A DNA stretch of 64,000 nt. Source: Serinicoccus sediminis. GTDB taxonomy: Bacteria; Actinomycetota; Actinomycetes; Actinomycetales; Dermatophilaceae. How positions within the stretch are numbered: the first letter of the stretch is position 1; each line of letters opens with the position of its first letter. Below the pieces are notes generated by a model. That model did not search any database. It was given only the letters and a program-made list of their open reading frames with translations, and was not told the origin of the DNA. The position numbers and the translations under genes are program-made. The DNA lies in assembly GCF_004153545.1 (NCBI RefSeq), contig NZ_SDVA01000004.1:124001-188000 (forward strand), in the 5' to 3' direction. This document shows, piece by piece, positions 41,090-49,454 of this stretch.

Positions 41090-43147
41090 GTGAGCACCGT
41101 GCTGCTCGCCCGCTCGCCGGAGCCGGCCGTCGCCCGTGGGGCGGGGGCCGGCTTCGTGCTGGTCACCGGGGCGGTCCTCGTCGCCAGCGTGGTGCTCGAC
41201 CTGCGCACCGACCCGACCGGCCCGGGAGCGGTTCTCGCGCTCGGCCCCGGGTGGCCCTACGCGCTCCTCGGCCCGATCCTCGCGGCTTGCGCGACGGTCA
41301 TCCTCGTCCGCGACCCGCGCCAGGGCTTCGGCTGGGGGCTCGCCTGGCTCGGCTGCTTCTGGGCCCTCGACGGGCTCGCCCAGTCCTGGGTCCGCTTCGC
41401 CATCGGGGATGACGAGGTGCTGGCGGGCGCCAACCTGGCCCTCTGGTTCCTCAACCGGGTCGGGGCGTTCCTGCCGGCCACCGTGGCGCTGCTGCTCCTG
41501 CTCTTCCCGACCGGACGCTTCCTGCCCGGACGCTGGCGGGTCGCGTCGTGGGCCGCGGCGCTGGCCATGCTCCTCTCCGCCCTGGTCGTCGTCGTCGCGC
41601 CCGTGCGGGGCGTCCCGCAGGCCGAGGTCCCCGGCGTCGACGTCAACCTCGGCGCCCTGGCCCTGCCGCGCGCGGTCACCGACGTCGCCCTGCCGCTGAC
41701 CATCGTCGCCTCGGTCGCCGGGCTGGCCGTGGCCATGCTCAGCGTCGTGGTCCGCTACCGCCGGTCGAGCGGCCTCGACCGGGACCGGATGCGCTGGCTG
41801 CTCTGGGCGGTGCTCGCGATGACCGTCCTGATCGCCGTCTCGTTCGTCGCCGACGTCGGTGCGCTGCAGGATGTCACCGTCATCCTCGTCATGGCCGTCC
41901 CCGCCGCCGCCATGACGGTCGCCATCGTCGATCCCACTCTCGTCTCGATCGAGGAGCTCCTCGGCCGCACCGTCCTCTACGGCGCGCTGGGGGCCATCCT
42001 CGTCGTCGTCGACCTCGTCGGGCTCGGCCTGCTCAGCACCCTCCTCGGCGACCGGCTCGAGCCGCGCCAGGCCGTGCTCGCGGTCGTCCTCCTCACCGTC
42101 CTCGTCTACCTTCCGGTGAGGGGGCGTCTCACCCGCTGGGTCCGCCGTCTCGTCCTGGGGTCTCGGGCCGACCGGTATGACGCGGTCTCCGGTCTGGCCG
42201 CCACCCTCGAGACCACTGACGAGGGCAGCGAGCAGCTGGCCGCGGTCGCGCGTGCGGTGGCGGACGCCTTCCGGGTGCCGTTCGTGAGCGTCGAGGTCGA
42301 TCGGGGCAGGGGTGAGCGCCTGGTGACGACGGTGGGGGACCGACCGGCCGAGACGCGCAGCCTTCCGATCTCCTACCGCGGCGAGTCCGTCGGGCGTCTC
42401 GTGCTGCCCGCCCGTGGGCTCCGCAGCCGCCTCACCGCCCGGGACGAGGAGCTGCTCGGTGACCTCGTCCGACAGGCCGCCACGGCCGCCCGCAACAGCC
42501 GGCTCGCCGAGGAGCTGCAGGCCAGCCGGGAGCGCCTCGTCCTGGCCCGGGAGGAGGAGCGGCGCCGCATCCGCCGCGACCTGCACGACGGGCTGGGCCC
42601 GGCGCTCGGGGGAGTGGTGTTCCAGCTGGAGTCGGCCCGTCTGCTGCTGGAGCGGGAGCCAGAGCGGGCCAGGGAGCAGCTGGCCACCACCACGACGTTG
42701 GTCCAGGACGTGGTCGCCGACGTCCGGCGGCTCGTCCACGACCTGCGGCCGCCTGCCCTCGACGACCGAGGTCTGGTCGGTGCCCTCGGCCAGCAGGCCG
42801 AGCGCATGAGCGTGGCCGGCCCCGTGACCACCGTGTGCGCCGAGGACCTCGGCACTCTGCCCGCCGCCGTCGAGGTGGCCGCCTACCGGATCGTCGGCGA
42901 GGCGCTGACCAACGTCACCCGCCACGCCGGGGCCACCCGCGTCGAGGTCCGACTCGCCGTCGAGGGGCCCTCGCTGGTGGCGACCGTGCGGGACGACGGC
43001 GTCGGCATCGCCGACGACACCGAGTCCGGGGTCGGCCTGCTGTCGATGCGTGAGCGGGCTGCCGAGCTCGGAGGCCTCGCCGAGGTCACCTGCCCACCCG
43101 ACGGCGGCACGCTGGTCCGTGCCGAGCTGCCCCTGGAGGAGCCATGA
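41090..43147 (+). CDS. Sensor histidine kinase with GAF-like region (HisKA_3)
   Basis: 685 residues, GTG start. The first ~350 residues contain about 8-9 membrane spans. A soluble GAF-like segment (~360-470) is followed by the HisKA_3 helix 'EEERRRIRRDLHDGLGPALG' with the phosphoacceptor His and an HATPase domain ending 'DDGVGI...GVGLLSMRERAAELGG'. It phosphorylates the regulator encoded next, whose ATG overlaps its stop by four bases. The signal is unknown; the membrane protein just upstream may be an accessory sensor. Confidence 0.93.
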   Translation: MSTVLLARSPEPAVARGAGAGFVLVTGAVLVASVVLDLRTDPTGPGAVLALGPGWPYALLGPILAACATVILVRDPRQGFGWGLAWLGCFWALDGLAQSWVRFAIGDDEVLAGANLALWFLNRVGAFLPATVALLLLLFPTGRFLPGRWRVASWAAALAMLLSALVVVVAPVRGVPQAEVPGVDVNLGALALPRAVTDVALPLTIVASVAGLAVAMLSVVVRYRRSSGLDRDRMRWLLWAVLAMTVLIAVSFVADVGALQDVTVILVMAVPAAAMTVAIVDPTLVSIEELLGRTVLYGALGAILVVVDLVGLGLLSTLLGDRLEPRQAVLAVVLLTVLVYLPVRGRLTRWVRRLVLGSRADRYDAVSGLAATLETTDEGSEQLAAVARAVADAFRVPFVSVEVDRGRGERLVTTVGDRPAETRSLPISYRGESVGRLVLPARGLRSRLTARDEELLGDLVRQAATAARNSRLAEELQASRERLVLAREEERRRIRRDLHDGLGPALGGVVFQLESARLLLEREPERAREQLATTTTLVQDVVADVRRLVHDLRPPALDDRGLVGALGQQAERMSVAGPVTTVCAEDLGTLPAAVEVAAYRIVGEALTNVTRHAGATRVEVRLAVEGPSLVATVRDDGVGIADDTESGVGLLSMRERAAELGGLAEVTCPPDGGTLVRAELPLEEP

Positions 43148-43788
43148 TCCGCGTCGCCGTCGTCGACGACCACCAGATCGTCCGGGACGGGCTCGTCGCC
43201 CTCCTCGGCGCGCTCGACGGGATCGAGGTCGTCGGGTCCGCCGCCGACGGACGCGAGGCGTTGCACCTCGTCGCCCAGACCACCCCGGACGTCGTCGTCA
43301 TGGACATCCAGATGCCGCGCCTGGACGGGGTCGAGGCGACCCGGTTCATCGCCGGGCGGCACCCGGGTGTGCGTGTCCTCATGCTGACGATGAACGAGGA
43401 CGACGACACCATCCTCGCCGCCGTCCGCGCCGGCGCCAGCGGCTACCTGCTGAAGGGGTCCGGTGCCGAGGAGGTGGAGCGCGCGATCCGCGCGACGGCC
43501 GCCGGCGGTATGGTCTTCGGCGCCTCGCTCGCCGCCCGGGTGGCCGACGTCTTCGGCCGGGCGGGCGGGGCGCGACCGGCCGACCTGCCGTTCCCCGAGC
43601 TGACCGAGCGCGAACGTGAGGTCCTGGACAGGTTGGCGGCGGGGCGGACCAACGACGCCATCGCCGGGGAGCTCTACGTCTCCGGCAAGACCGTCCGCAA
43701 CGTCGTCTCGTCCATCTACGCCAAGCTGCACGCCGGCAGCCGGGCGGAGGCGATCGCCCGGGCGCGCGAGGCGGGGATGGGCCGCTAG
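43144..43788 (+). CDS. LuxR/NarL-family response regulator
   Basis: 214 residues. Receiver domain 'IRVAVVDDHQIVRDGLVALL' with acceptor Asp in 'DVVVMDIQMPRLDG' and Lys in 'SGYLLKGSGAEE'. The LuxR helix-turn-helix is 'LTEREREVLDRLAAGRTNDA...SGKTVRNVVSSI'. It partners the preceding kinase through an ATGA overlap. Targets not visible; the cupin gene 40 bp downstream could be one. Confidence 0.94.
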   Translation: MIRVAVVDDHQIVRDGLVALLGALDGIEVVGSAADGREALHLVAQTTPDVVVMDIQMPRLDGVEATRFIAGRHPGVRVLMLTMNEDDDTILAAVRAGASGYLLKGSGAEEVERAIRATAAGGMVFGASLAARVADVFGRAGGARPADLPFPELTEREREVLDRLAAGRTNDAIAGELYVSGKTVRNVVSSIYAKLHAGSRAEAIARAREAGMGR

Positions 43789-43828
43789 GTTGGGTGCGAG
43801 AACCCACCAGCACGAGAGGACGCGCACC

Positions 43829-44302
43829 ATGGTCGACGACCCCGGACCCCGCCCCAACGCCTTCGACATCGAGACCGCCACCCGGGACAACGACACCTAC
43901 CGCACCGTCGCGTGGACCGGGAAGTACCTCCAGGTCACCCTCATGTCCATCCCGCCCGGCCAGTCGATCGGGCTGGAGGCGCACCCCGAGACCGACCAGT
44001 TCCTGCGGGTCGACGCCGGCCGGGGCCGCTGCGTCATGGGGCCCGCCGAGGACGACCTCGACTTCACCCAGGACGTCTCCGACGGCTGGTCGATCCAGGT
44101 GCCGGCCGGCGCGTGGCACGACGTCGTCAACACCGGTGACGAGCCGCTGCAGCTGTATGCCGTCTACGCCCCCTCGCACCACGCGCAGGGCATCGTGCAG
44201 CAGACGTCGCAGGACGCCGAGGCCGACGAGGACTCGGGCAAGGACGTCCCCCCGGAGTGGACGGTCCAGCCCGGCAGCGGCGAGGACGACCTCAAGGCCT
44301 GA
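43829..44302 (+). CDS. Cupin-domain protein
   Basis: 157 residues. A single cupin beta-barrel: 'SIPPGQSIGLEAHPETDQFL' gives motif 1 with one His and a Glu, and 'QVPAGAWHDVVNTGDEPLQL' gives motif 2 with its His, so a metal site is likely. The C-terminal 35 residues are acidic and probably flexible. No enzymatic function can be assigned. ATG 43829 has GAGAGGA upstream, and it follows the response regulator by 40 bp. Confidence 0.85.
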   Translation: MVDDPGPRPNAFDIETATRDNDTYRTVAWTGKYLQVTLMSIPPGQSIGLEAHPETDQFLRVDAGRGRCVMGPAEDDLDFTQDVSDGWSIQVPAGAWHDVVNTGDEPLQLYAVYAPSHHAQGIVQQTSQDAEADEDSGKDVPPEWTVQPGSGEDDLKA

Positions 44303-44379
44303 CCGCCGCAGGCACCGGGGAGCCCCGGCGGTGCTGCGTGCACCGTTGACACGGGTATGCCCTGGTGGGACCTTGAGCC

Positions 44380-45144
44380 ATGAGGTCTCTGCTCAGGGGC
44401 GGTGGCGGGGAAGGCGGCCTGTCCCCCCTCACGGGTCTGGTCGTCGCGCTCGGGATCATCTCCTTCGGCCTCGGTGTCCTGGCCGTCTTCGTCACCAGCA
44501 AGGACACCGGTGCCGCCACGCTCATCGCCGCCGGCGTGGGGCTGCTGCTCGTCGCCGTCTTCGGGGACCGGGTCTCCACGGTGGAGGCCGCCGGGGTCAA
44601 GCTCGGCCTGCTGGCGCTGCAGCGGGCCGAGAAGGCCGAGCAGGACGGCCGCCCCGAGGAGGCCGAGCAGCTGCGTTCCTCCGGCGTCCAGCTCCTGACC
44701 GCCGCCGGCGACGTCTCCCGGGACATCAACACCCTGCGCACAGCGATGCCGTCCAGCTGGCGGCGCACGGCCGAGCTCGAGCGGCTGATGGCGCAGGTGC
44801 GGGGCAGCGAGATGCCGACCCAAGCGTCCCGGGAGCAGGTGATCCAGCTCTTCGCCAGGAGCACCGAGGGTGACCGGGCCACGGCGCTCGCGCTGATGCA
44901 GGCTCGCCCCCAGCTGTTCGACCTCGCCAGCGTGCGTGACGCACTGTTGTCCTCGCGCAGCGGGTTCGAGCAGTACCAGGCCCTTCGCGCGGCACAGGAG
45001 GCCGTGCGGACGCAGGCCATGCACCCCGCAGAACGGTCCGCACTGGTGGGGGTCGTCCAGGAGGCATTGGACATCGACGCCTTCCAGGGCGGCGGCGACC
45101 GCATCGCCCTGGCCCGCGCCGTCGTCGACGAGGGCAGCCGATGA
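44380..45144 (+). CDS. Membrane-anchored helical protein of unknown function
   Basis: 254 residues. Two adjacent hydrophobic segments near the N-terminus ('LTGLVVALGIISFGLGVLAVF' and 'ATLIAAGVGLLLVAVFGDRV') are followed by ~180 residues of charged alpha-helix with coiled-coil character ('ALQRAEKAEQDGRPEEAEQL'). No family recognised. It starts with ATG 44380 and ends 79 bp ahead of the SDR gene. Confidence 0.65.
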   Translation: MRSLLRGGGGEGGLSPLTGLVVALGIISFGLGVLAVFVTSKDTGAATLIAAGVGLLLVAVFGDRVSTVEAAGVKLGLLALQRAEKAEQDGRPEEAEQLRSSGVQLLTAAGDVSRDINTLRTAMPSSWRRTAELERLMAQVRGSEMPTQASREQVIQLFARSTEGDRATALALMQARPQLFDLASVRDALLSSRSGFEQYQALRAAQEAVRTQAMHPAERSALVGVVQEALDIDAFQGGGDRIALARAVVDEGSR

Positions 45145-45223
45145 GCTCTGGGCGCCCGGTGGGGCGCGACTAGCCGGGCACCTTGACGCTGCGCGGGGGC
45201 CGCGCCCGGGGGAGGATCGGGGC

Positions 45224-46126
45224 ATGGCCAAGGACACCGACCAGCTGACCTTCGACGACCCGACGACCCGGCACCCCCGCGTCTCCCCGCCCGAGCAGAA
45301 CCAGCCCATGCCCGGCCTGGACGCCGAGCTGGACCCGCCCGCCGACCGGGGCGAGACGTCATACCGCGGCACCGGCCGGCTGGAGGGGCGTCGGGCGCTC
45401 GTCACCGGCGGCGACTCCGGGATCGGCGGCGCCGTCGCGATCGCGTATGCCCGGGAGGGTGCCGACGTCGCGATCAACTACCTGCCCGACGAGCAGGAGG
45501 ACGCCGACCGCATCCGCGAGCTGGTCGAGGCCGAGGGGCGCACCTGCGTGCAGCTGCCCGGGGACCTCACCAACCGGGAGACCGCCGAGCGCGTCGTCGA
45601 CCAGGCCGCCGAGAAGCTGGGCGGGCTCGACGTGCTGGTCGTCAACGCCGGCAAGCAGGTGAGCACGCCGTCGATCGAGGAGATCAGCGACGAGCAGTTC
45701 GACCTGACCGTCAAGACCAACGTCTACGCCATGTTCTGGATGTGCCGGGCCGCGGTCAAGCACCTCGGGGCGGGGTCGACGATCATCCTGTCCACCTCGA
45801 TCCAGGCCTACAGCCCCAGCGAGCACCTCCTCGACTACGCCATGACCAAGAGCGCCATCAACACCTTCGGCAAGGGCCTGGCCAAGCAGCTCGCGCCGAA
45901 GGGCGTGCGGGTCAACATGGTCGCGCCGGGGCCGATCTGGACCCCGCTGCAGGTCGTCGCGGGCCAGCCCAAGGAGGCCATCCCGGAGTTCGGCCTCGGC
46001 CAGCCCCTCGGCCGCGCCGGCCAGCCGGTCGAGCTGGCCCCGGCCTACGTCTTCCTGGCGTCCGCCGAGAGCAGCTACGTCGTGGGGGAGACGCTCAACG
46101 TCAACGGCGGTGCCGACAGCCCCTGA
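45224..46126 (+). CDS. Short-chain dehydrogenase/reductase (YghA-like)
   Basis: 300 residues. The cofactor motif is 'ALVTGGDSGIGGAVAIAYAREGADVAINY' (TGxxxGIG), followed by 'VVNAGKQ' (NAG), a catalytic Ser in 'IILSTSIQAY', and 'YAMTKSAI' (YxxxK). The N-terminal ~45-residue arm ending in 'YRGTGRLEGRRAL' is typical of the YghA/glucose-dehydrogenase-like subgroup often annotated as general stress SDR oxidoreductases. Substrate unknown. ATG 45224 has GGGGGAGGA ahead. It converges with the M1 peptidase gene across a terminator. Confidence 0.93.
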   Translation: MAKDTDQLTFDDPTTRHPRVSPPEQNQPMPGLDAELDPPADRGETSYRGTGRLEGRRALVTGGDSGIGGAVAIAYAREGADVAINYLPDEQEDADRIRELVEAEGRTCVQLPGDLTNRETAERVVDQAAEKLGGLDVLVVNAGKQVSTPSIEEISDEQFDLTVKTNVYAMFWMCRAAVKHLGAGSTIILSTSIQAYSPSEHLLDYAMTKSAINTFGKGLAKQLAPKGVRVNMVAPGPIWTPLQVVAGQPKEAIPEFGLGQPLGRAGQPVELAPAYVFLASAESSYVVGETLNVNGGADSP

Positions 46127-46148
46127 CCGCCACCCCGCGTGCGGTGCC

Positions 46149-46182
46149 CGTGCCCCGGTCGGCTCCCGCCGGCCGGGGCACG
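46149..46182. terminator. Bidirectional terminator between SDR and M1 peptidase genes
   Basis: 14-bp stem CGTGCCCCGGTCGG / CCGGCCGGGGCACG (one wobble) with a six-base loop, 22 bp after the SDR stop and just before the stop of the convergent gene. Confidence 0.82.
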
Positions 46183-46189
46183 GTGCTGC

Positions 46190-47620
46190 TCACCAGTCGG
46201 TCGGCTTCTCCGGGGTGTCCAGCCAGACCGTGAAGAAGGTGTCGAGGTCCTGGCCGGAGATCTCGGCGGCCAGCTCGCGGTACTCGCTGGTCGAGATGTC
46301 CGAGCCGGCGTAGTCCTCGACCACCGTGCGGGTGAGCTCCCAGAAGGCGTCCTCACCGATCTCGGCGCGCAGCGCGTGCAGCATGGCCGCGGAGCGGCTG
46401 TAGATCGCGGGGTGGAAGAGGTTCAGCGGGCCCGGGTCGCCGATCTCCAGCGCCCAGAAGTCGTCGTCCGCGGGGATGGCCATGACCGACTCGAAACGCG
46501 CCTGGGCCGTGGCGCCGCCCTGCTCCTCCGCCCACAGCCAGCTGCCGTAGGTCGCCCAGCCCTCGTTGTGCCAGATGTCGGCCCACCGGTGGACCGCCAC
46601 GTCGTCGCCGATCCACTGGTGCACCAGCTCGTGCGCGACGGTGCTCTCGTTGGCGCGCCGGGAGAAGAACGAGCGGGTCTGCGTCTCCAGGGCGTAGCCC
46701 ACCGAGTCGTCGTCGACGATCGCGCCGTAGGCCACGAACGGGTACTCGCCGAAGAGCCCCTCGTAGAAGGTCATCATCTCCCCGGTCAGCGCCAGGTTGG
46801 CCGACGCGGAGTCCGGCAGGTCGGCGTCCACCGCGTCGATGATGGGCACCCCGCTGCGCGAGGTGGAGGTGCTGAGCTCGAAGTTCCCGACCGACGCCGT
46901 CGCGAGGTAGGCGGCCATCGGGTCGGGCGCGTCCCAGGACCAGGTGGTCCAGCCGTCCTCGGTCTCAGACCCCTCCAGCAGCCCGTTGGCCACGGCGACC
47001 AGGCCGTCCGGCACGGTCACCTCGAAGGTGTAGCTCGCCTTGTCGGTGGGGTGGTCGCTGACCGGGAACCAGGTCGCCGAGCCGTCGGGCTGGCTGACCA
47101 CCATCGCGCCGTCGCGGGTCGTCACCCAGCCGTAGAGGGCACCCTCGAGGTCGGTGGGCCGGCCGGTCGTGCCGCCGTAGGTGACCTCGACCTCCACGGT
47201 GTCCCCCGCCTTGAGCTTGGGCCGCGGGGTGATGACCAGCTCGTTGCCCTGCTCGGCGTCGATCCGGGCCCGCTTGCCGTCCACGGTCACCGAGGAGGCC
47301 CGCAGCCCGCGCAGGTCCAGGTTGAACGAGCGCAGGTCCTGGGTGGCGGTCACGGTCAGGGTGGCCACCCCGTCCAGACGACCCTCCAGCGGCCCGTCCG
47401 CGGCGGGCGGCTCGTAGCGCAGGTCCAGGTCGTAGTGCTCGACGTCGATGCCGCCGTTGCCGGCGAGCGGCAGGTAGGGGTCGCCCGCGCCGGCGGCCCC
47501 CTCGACATACCTCGGCTCACCGGGCCGGTCGGGCGCCGCGCCGGCGGCCACGGGGGCCGCCACGAGCGCGCCGAGCGCGAGGGTGGCCGGGACGATCCTG
47601 CGGGTGGTGCGAGGGTGCAT
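46190..47620 (-). CDS. Secreted M1-family metallopeptidase
   Basis: 476 residues with a Sec signal peptide 'IVPATLALGALVAAPVAAGAA'. The beta-rich N-terminal domain is followed by the gluzincin active site: 'STVAHELVHQWIGDD' (HExxH near residue 330) and 'WHNEGWATYGSW' with the third zinc ligand Glu about 18 residues later. The usual exopeptidase motif GAMEN is replaced by 'FVAYGAIVDDD', as in many short secreted actinobacterial M1 proteins. It lacks the large C-terminal domain of aminopeptidase N. Presumably it digests external peptides. AGGACAGGAGAG precedes ATG 47620. Confidence 0.9.
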   Translation of the reverse strand: MHPRTTRRIVPATLALGALVAAPVAAGAAPDRPGEPRYVEGAAGAGDPYLPLAGNGGIDVEHYDLDLRYEPPAADGPLEGRLDGVATLTVTATQDLRSFNLDLRGLRASSVTVDGKRARIDAEQGNELVITPRPKLKAGDTVEVEVTYGGTTGRPTDLEGALYGWVTTRDGAMVVSQPDGSATWFPVSDHPTDKASYTFEVTVPDGLVAVANGLLEGSETEDGWTTWSWDAPDPMAAYLATASVGNFELSTSTSRSGVPIIDAVDADLPDSASANLALTGEMMTFYEGLFGEYPFVAYGAIVDDDSVGYALETQTRSFFSRRANESTVAHELVHQWIGDDVAVHRWADIWHNEGWATYGSWLWAEEQGGATAQARFESVMAIPADDDFWALEIGDPGPLNLFHPAIYSRSAAMLHALRAEIGEDAFWELTRTVVEDYAGSDISTSEYRELAAEISGQDLDTFFTVWLDTPEKPTDW

Positions 47621-47706
47621 CGTGCTCTCCTGTCCTTCGAGGTATGACGTCGGTGTCGTCCGCGCTCCCGCGGCGGTCGGCGGTCGTCCGGGTCGCGACG
47701 GCCGGG

Positions 47707-48474
47707 TCAGTCGCGGCGGTAGGGGTCGCGCGGGTCCTGGCCGGGAGGCGGCGTGGGGCCCTCGCCCGGCCTCCCCTGCCCGTAGCCCGGCTCGCCGGAG
47801 GGCGGCTGGCCGTAGCCCTGCTGGGGCGCCTGCGGGTAGCCGCTGTCCTGCGGCGGGCCGTAGCCCTGCTGCGGGTAGGCGTGGCCGGTGCCGTAGCCGT
47901 AGCCACCGGGCGGCCCGTCCACGGCCTTCTTGTCGCGGCTGCGGCCGACCAGCCACATGACGAGGCCGACGACCGTGATGATGAGCAGCGGGATGAGCAG
48001 CAGCAGGCCCAGGGCGGCCACCCCCAGGGCGACCGTGGCGCCGAGGCTGACGTTGGGGGAGAGGCTTGTGGTGGCCTCGCCCTCGCAGGTGAAGGTGTGC
48101 TCGCCGGCGACGGTGGCCTGGTAGGTCCCGACCACCGCGGCGTCGGCCTGCGGGTCGCCGGTGTCGAAGGTGCCGTCCTGCGTCAGCGCCGACTCGGTGC
48201 CGTCGGGGGCGGTGACCGTGCAGGTCGGGGTGGCTCCGGAGGCCTCGGTCGTGACCAGCCGGAAGTCCCCCTCGTCCATCGCGACGGTCGCCTGCCCGCC
48301 CTCCATGGGGGTCCCGCCGTCCTGGAAGCCGCTGATCATCCGGGCCCCCTGCACGCCACCCCAGACGACGGCGATCCCGACGACGACCGACAGGACCAGG
48401 CCGATGATGAACATCCACTTGCCGGCCGTGGTCAGGCCGCTGCGCCGGCGCACCGGCGGGCTCGCATAGCTCAT
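47707..48474 (-). CDS. Membrane protein with low-complexity Gly/Tyr/Pro/Gln tail
   Basis: 255 residues. One span near the N-terminus ('WMFIIGLVLSVVVGIAVVWG'), an exported domain of ~110 residues with two Cys ('TPTCTVTAPDG', 'AGEHTFTCEG'), a second hydrophobic region of about 50 residues ('LGLLLLIPLLIITVVGLVMW'), then a cytoplasmic tail of ~75 residues of Gly, Tyr, Pro and Gln repeats. The exported domain shares the 'VVG-x3-AT-x2-GEH-x3-CEG' pattern with the protein encoded next upstream (48528-49382), so the two are paralogues. Function unknown; possibly accessory to the kinase operon upstream on the same strand. Confidence 0.78.
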   Translation of the reverse strand: MSYASPPVRRRSGLTTAGKWMFIIGLVLSVVVGIAVVWGGVQGARMISGFQDGGTPMEGGQATVAMDEGDFRLVTTEASGATPTCTVTAPDGTESALTQDGTFDTGDPQADAAVVGTYQATVAGEHTFTCEGEATTSLSPNVSLGATVALGVAALGLLLLIPLLIITVVGLVMWLVGRSRDKKAVDGPPGGYGYGTGHAYPQQGYGPPQDSGYPQAPQQGYGQPPSGEPGYGQGRPGEGPTPPPGQDPRDPYRRD

Positions 48475-48527
48475 GGCACGACCTTAGCCGCAGCCGCCGT
48501 GGCGGCGCGGGCCCCGCGTCCGTCGGG

Positions 48528-49382
48528 TCAGGACCGGGCGCTGTCGTCCTCGTCGTCGTCCACGAAGACGAGCTGCCCCGAGGCCACGAGCTCGGCGATC
48601 TGCTCGTCCGAGAGAGCCTCGAGCTCCTCGTCGGTGAGGTCGACGAAGTCGCCGTCGTCCGCGCCGGTCGGCCCGTCGGGCCCACCGTCGGCGCCAGCCG
48701 CCCCGTCACCGGCCTCGTCCTCCCACCACTCGTCGGCGCCCTCGGCGGGTGGGGCGTCGTCGACGATCTCGTCGGCGCCCTCACCGTCCTGCGGAGCACG
48801 GACGAGCAGCAGCAGGACGCCCCCGATGAGCAGCATCGACAGCCCGACGAAGCTCCCGAGGGTGCCCAGGGCGAGCCCGCCCAGCCGCAGCAGAGCGTTG
48901 GCCGGGCCCACCTCGGGCGCCACGACGACCCCCAGGCCCTCGCAGTCGATCCGGTGCTCGCCGGTGTCGGTGGCGGTGAACTCGCCCACCACCTGGAAGC
49001 GGGCGAGCGCGGTGTCGATCCCGACCCGGCGGCCCTGCTCGGCGAGGGTCGTGAACGGCAGCTCCCCGCCCGGGCCGGTGATGGTGCAGCTGATCTGCTC
49101 GACCGGTGTGGGGGCGATCTCGCCGGGCGCGACGAGGCCACCGGTGACGTAGAGGGTGCGTTGCGTGCCCTCGGTCAGCGAGACCGTCGCGGTGCCGTCC
49201 AGCAGCTCGGCCGAGTTGGACTGCAGGTGCTCGAGCAGCGAGCGGGTCGCCCACCCCCCGACCAGGGTCACGACGAGGGAGACCACGGCGAGCAGGCTGC
49301 CGAGGCGCACCAGGTGACGACCGGAGCGACGCAGCCGCGCCCGGCTGCTGCGGGACGTCGGGGCCGGGGGGTCGGTGGGCAT
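48528..49382 (-). CDS. Membrane protein, paralogue of the next gene, acidic tail
   Basis: 284 residues. An Arg-rich N-terminus precedes a span 'LGSLLAVVSLVVTLVGGWA'. The exported domain has Cys in 'EQISCTITGPGG' and 'TGEHRIDCEGLG', and a double span follows ('LGTLGSFVGLSMLLIGGVLLLL'). The ~95-residue C-terminus is strongly acidic (Asp/Glu/Gly). Its domain order matches the gene at 47707, but the cytoplasmic tail is acidic instead of Gly/Tyr-rich. It lies 72 bp after the FHA gene, probably in the same transcript. Confidence 0.78.
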   Translation of the reverse strand: MPTDPPAPTSRSSRARLRRSGRHLVRLGSLLAVVSLVVTLVGGWATRSLLEHLQSNSAELLDGTATVSLTEGTQRTLYVTGGLVAPGEIAPTPVEQISCTITGPGGELPFTTLAEQGRRVGIDTALARFQVVGEFTATDTGEHRIDCEGLGVVVAPEVGPANALLRLGGLALGTLGSFVGLSMLLIGGVLLLLVRAPQDGEGADEIVDDAPPAEGADEWWEDEAGDGAAGADGGPDGPTGADDGDFVDLTDEELEALSDEQIAELVASGQLVFVDDDEDDSARS

Positions 49383-49454
49383 GGGGACGACTCTAGGCGC
49401 AGCGGCCGGGCTGACGCAGGGTGCGGCACGCCCGCCGAGCGCGCCGGCCGGCGC

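Noticed and set aside
44312-44334. Possible hairpin after the cupin gene.
   Set aside because: GCACC and GGTGC arms enclose G- and C-runs that cannot pair with a reasonable loop; too weak to call a terminator.
44345-44380. TTGACA-like -35 box ahead of the gene at 44380.
   Set aside because: No acceptable -10 hexamer lies 16-18 bases downstream.
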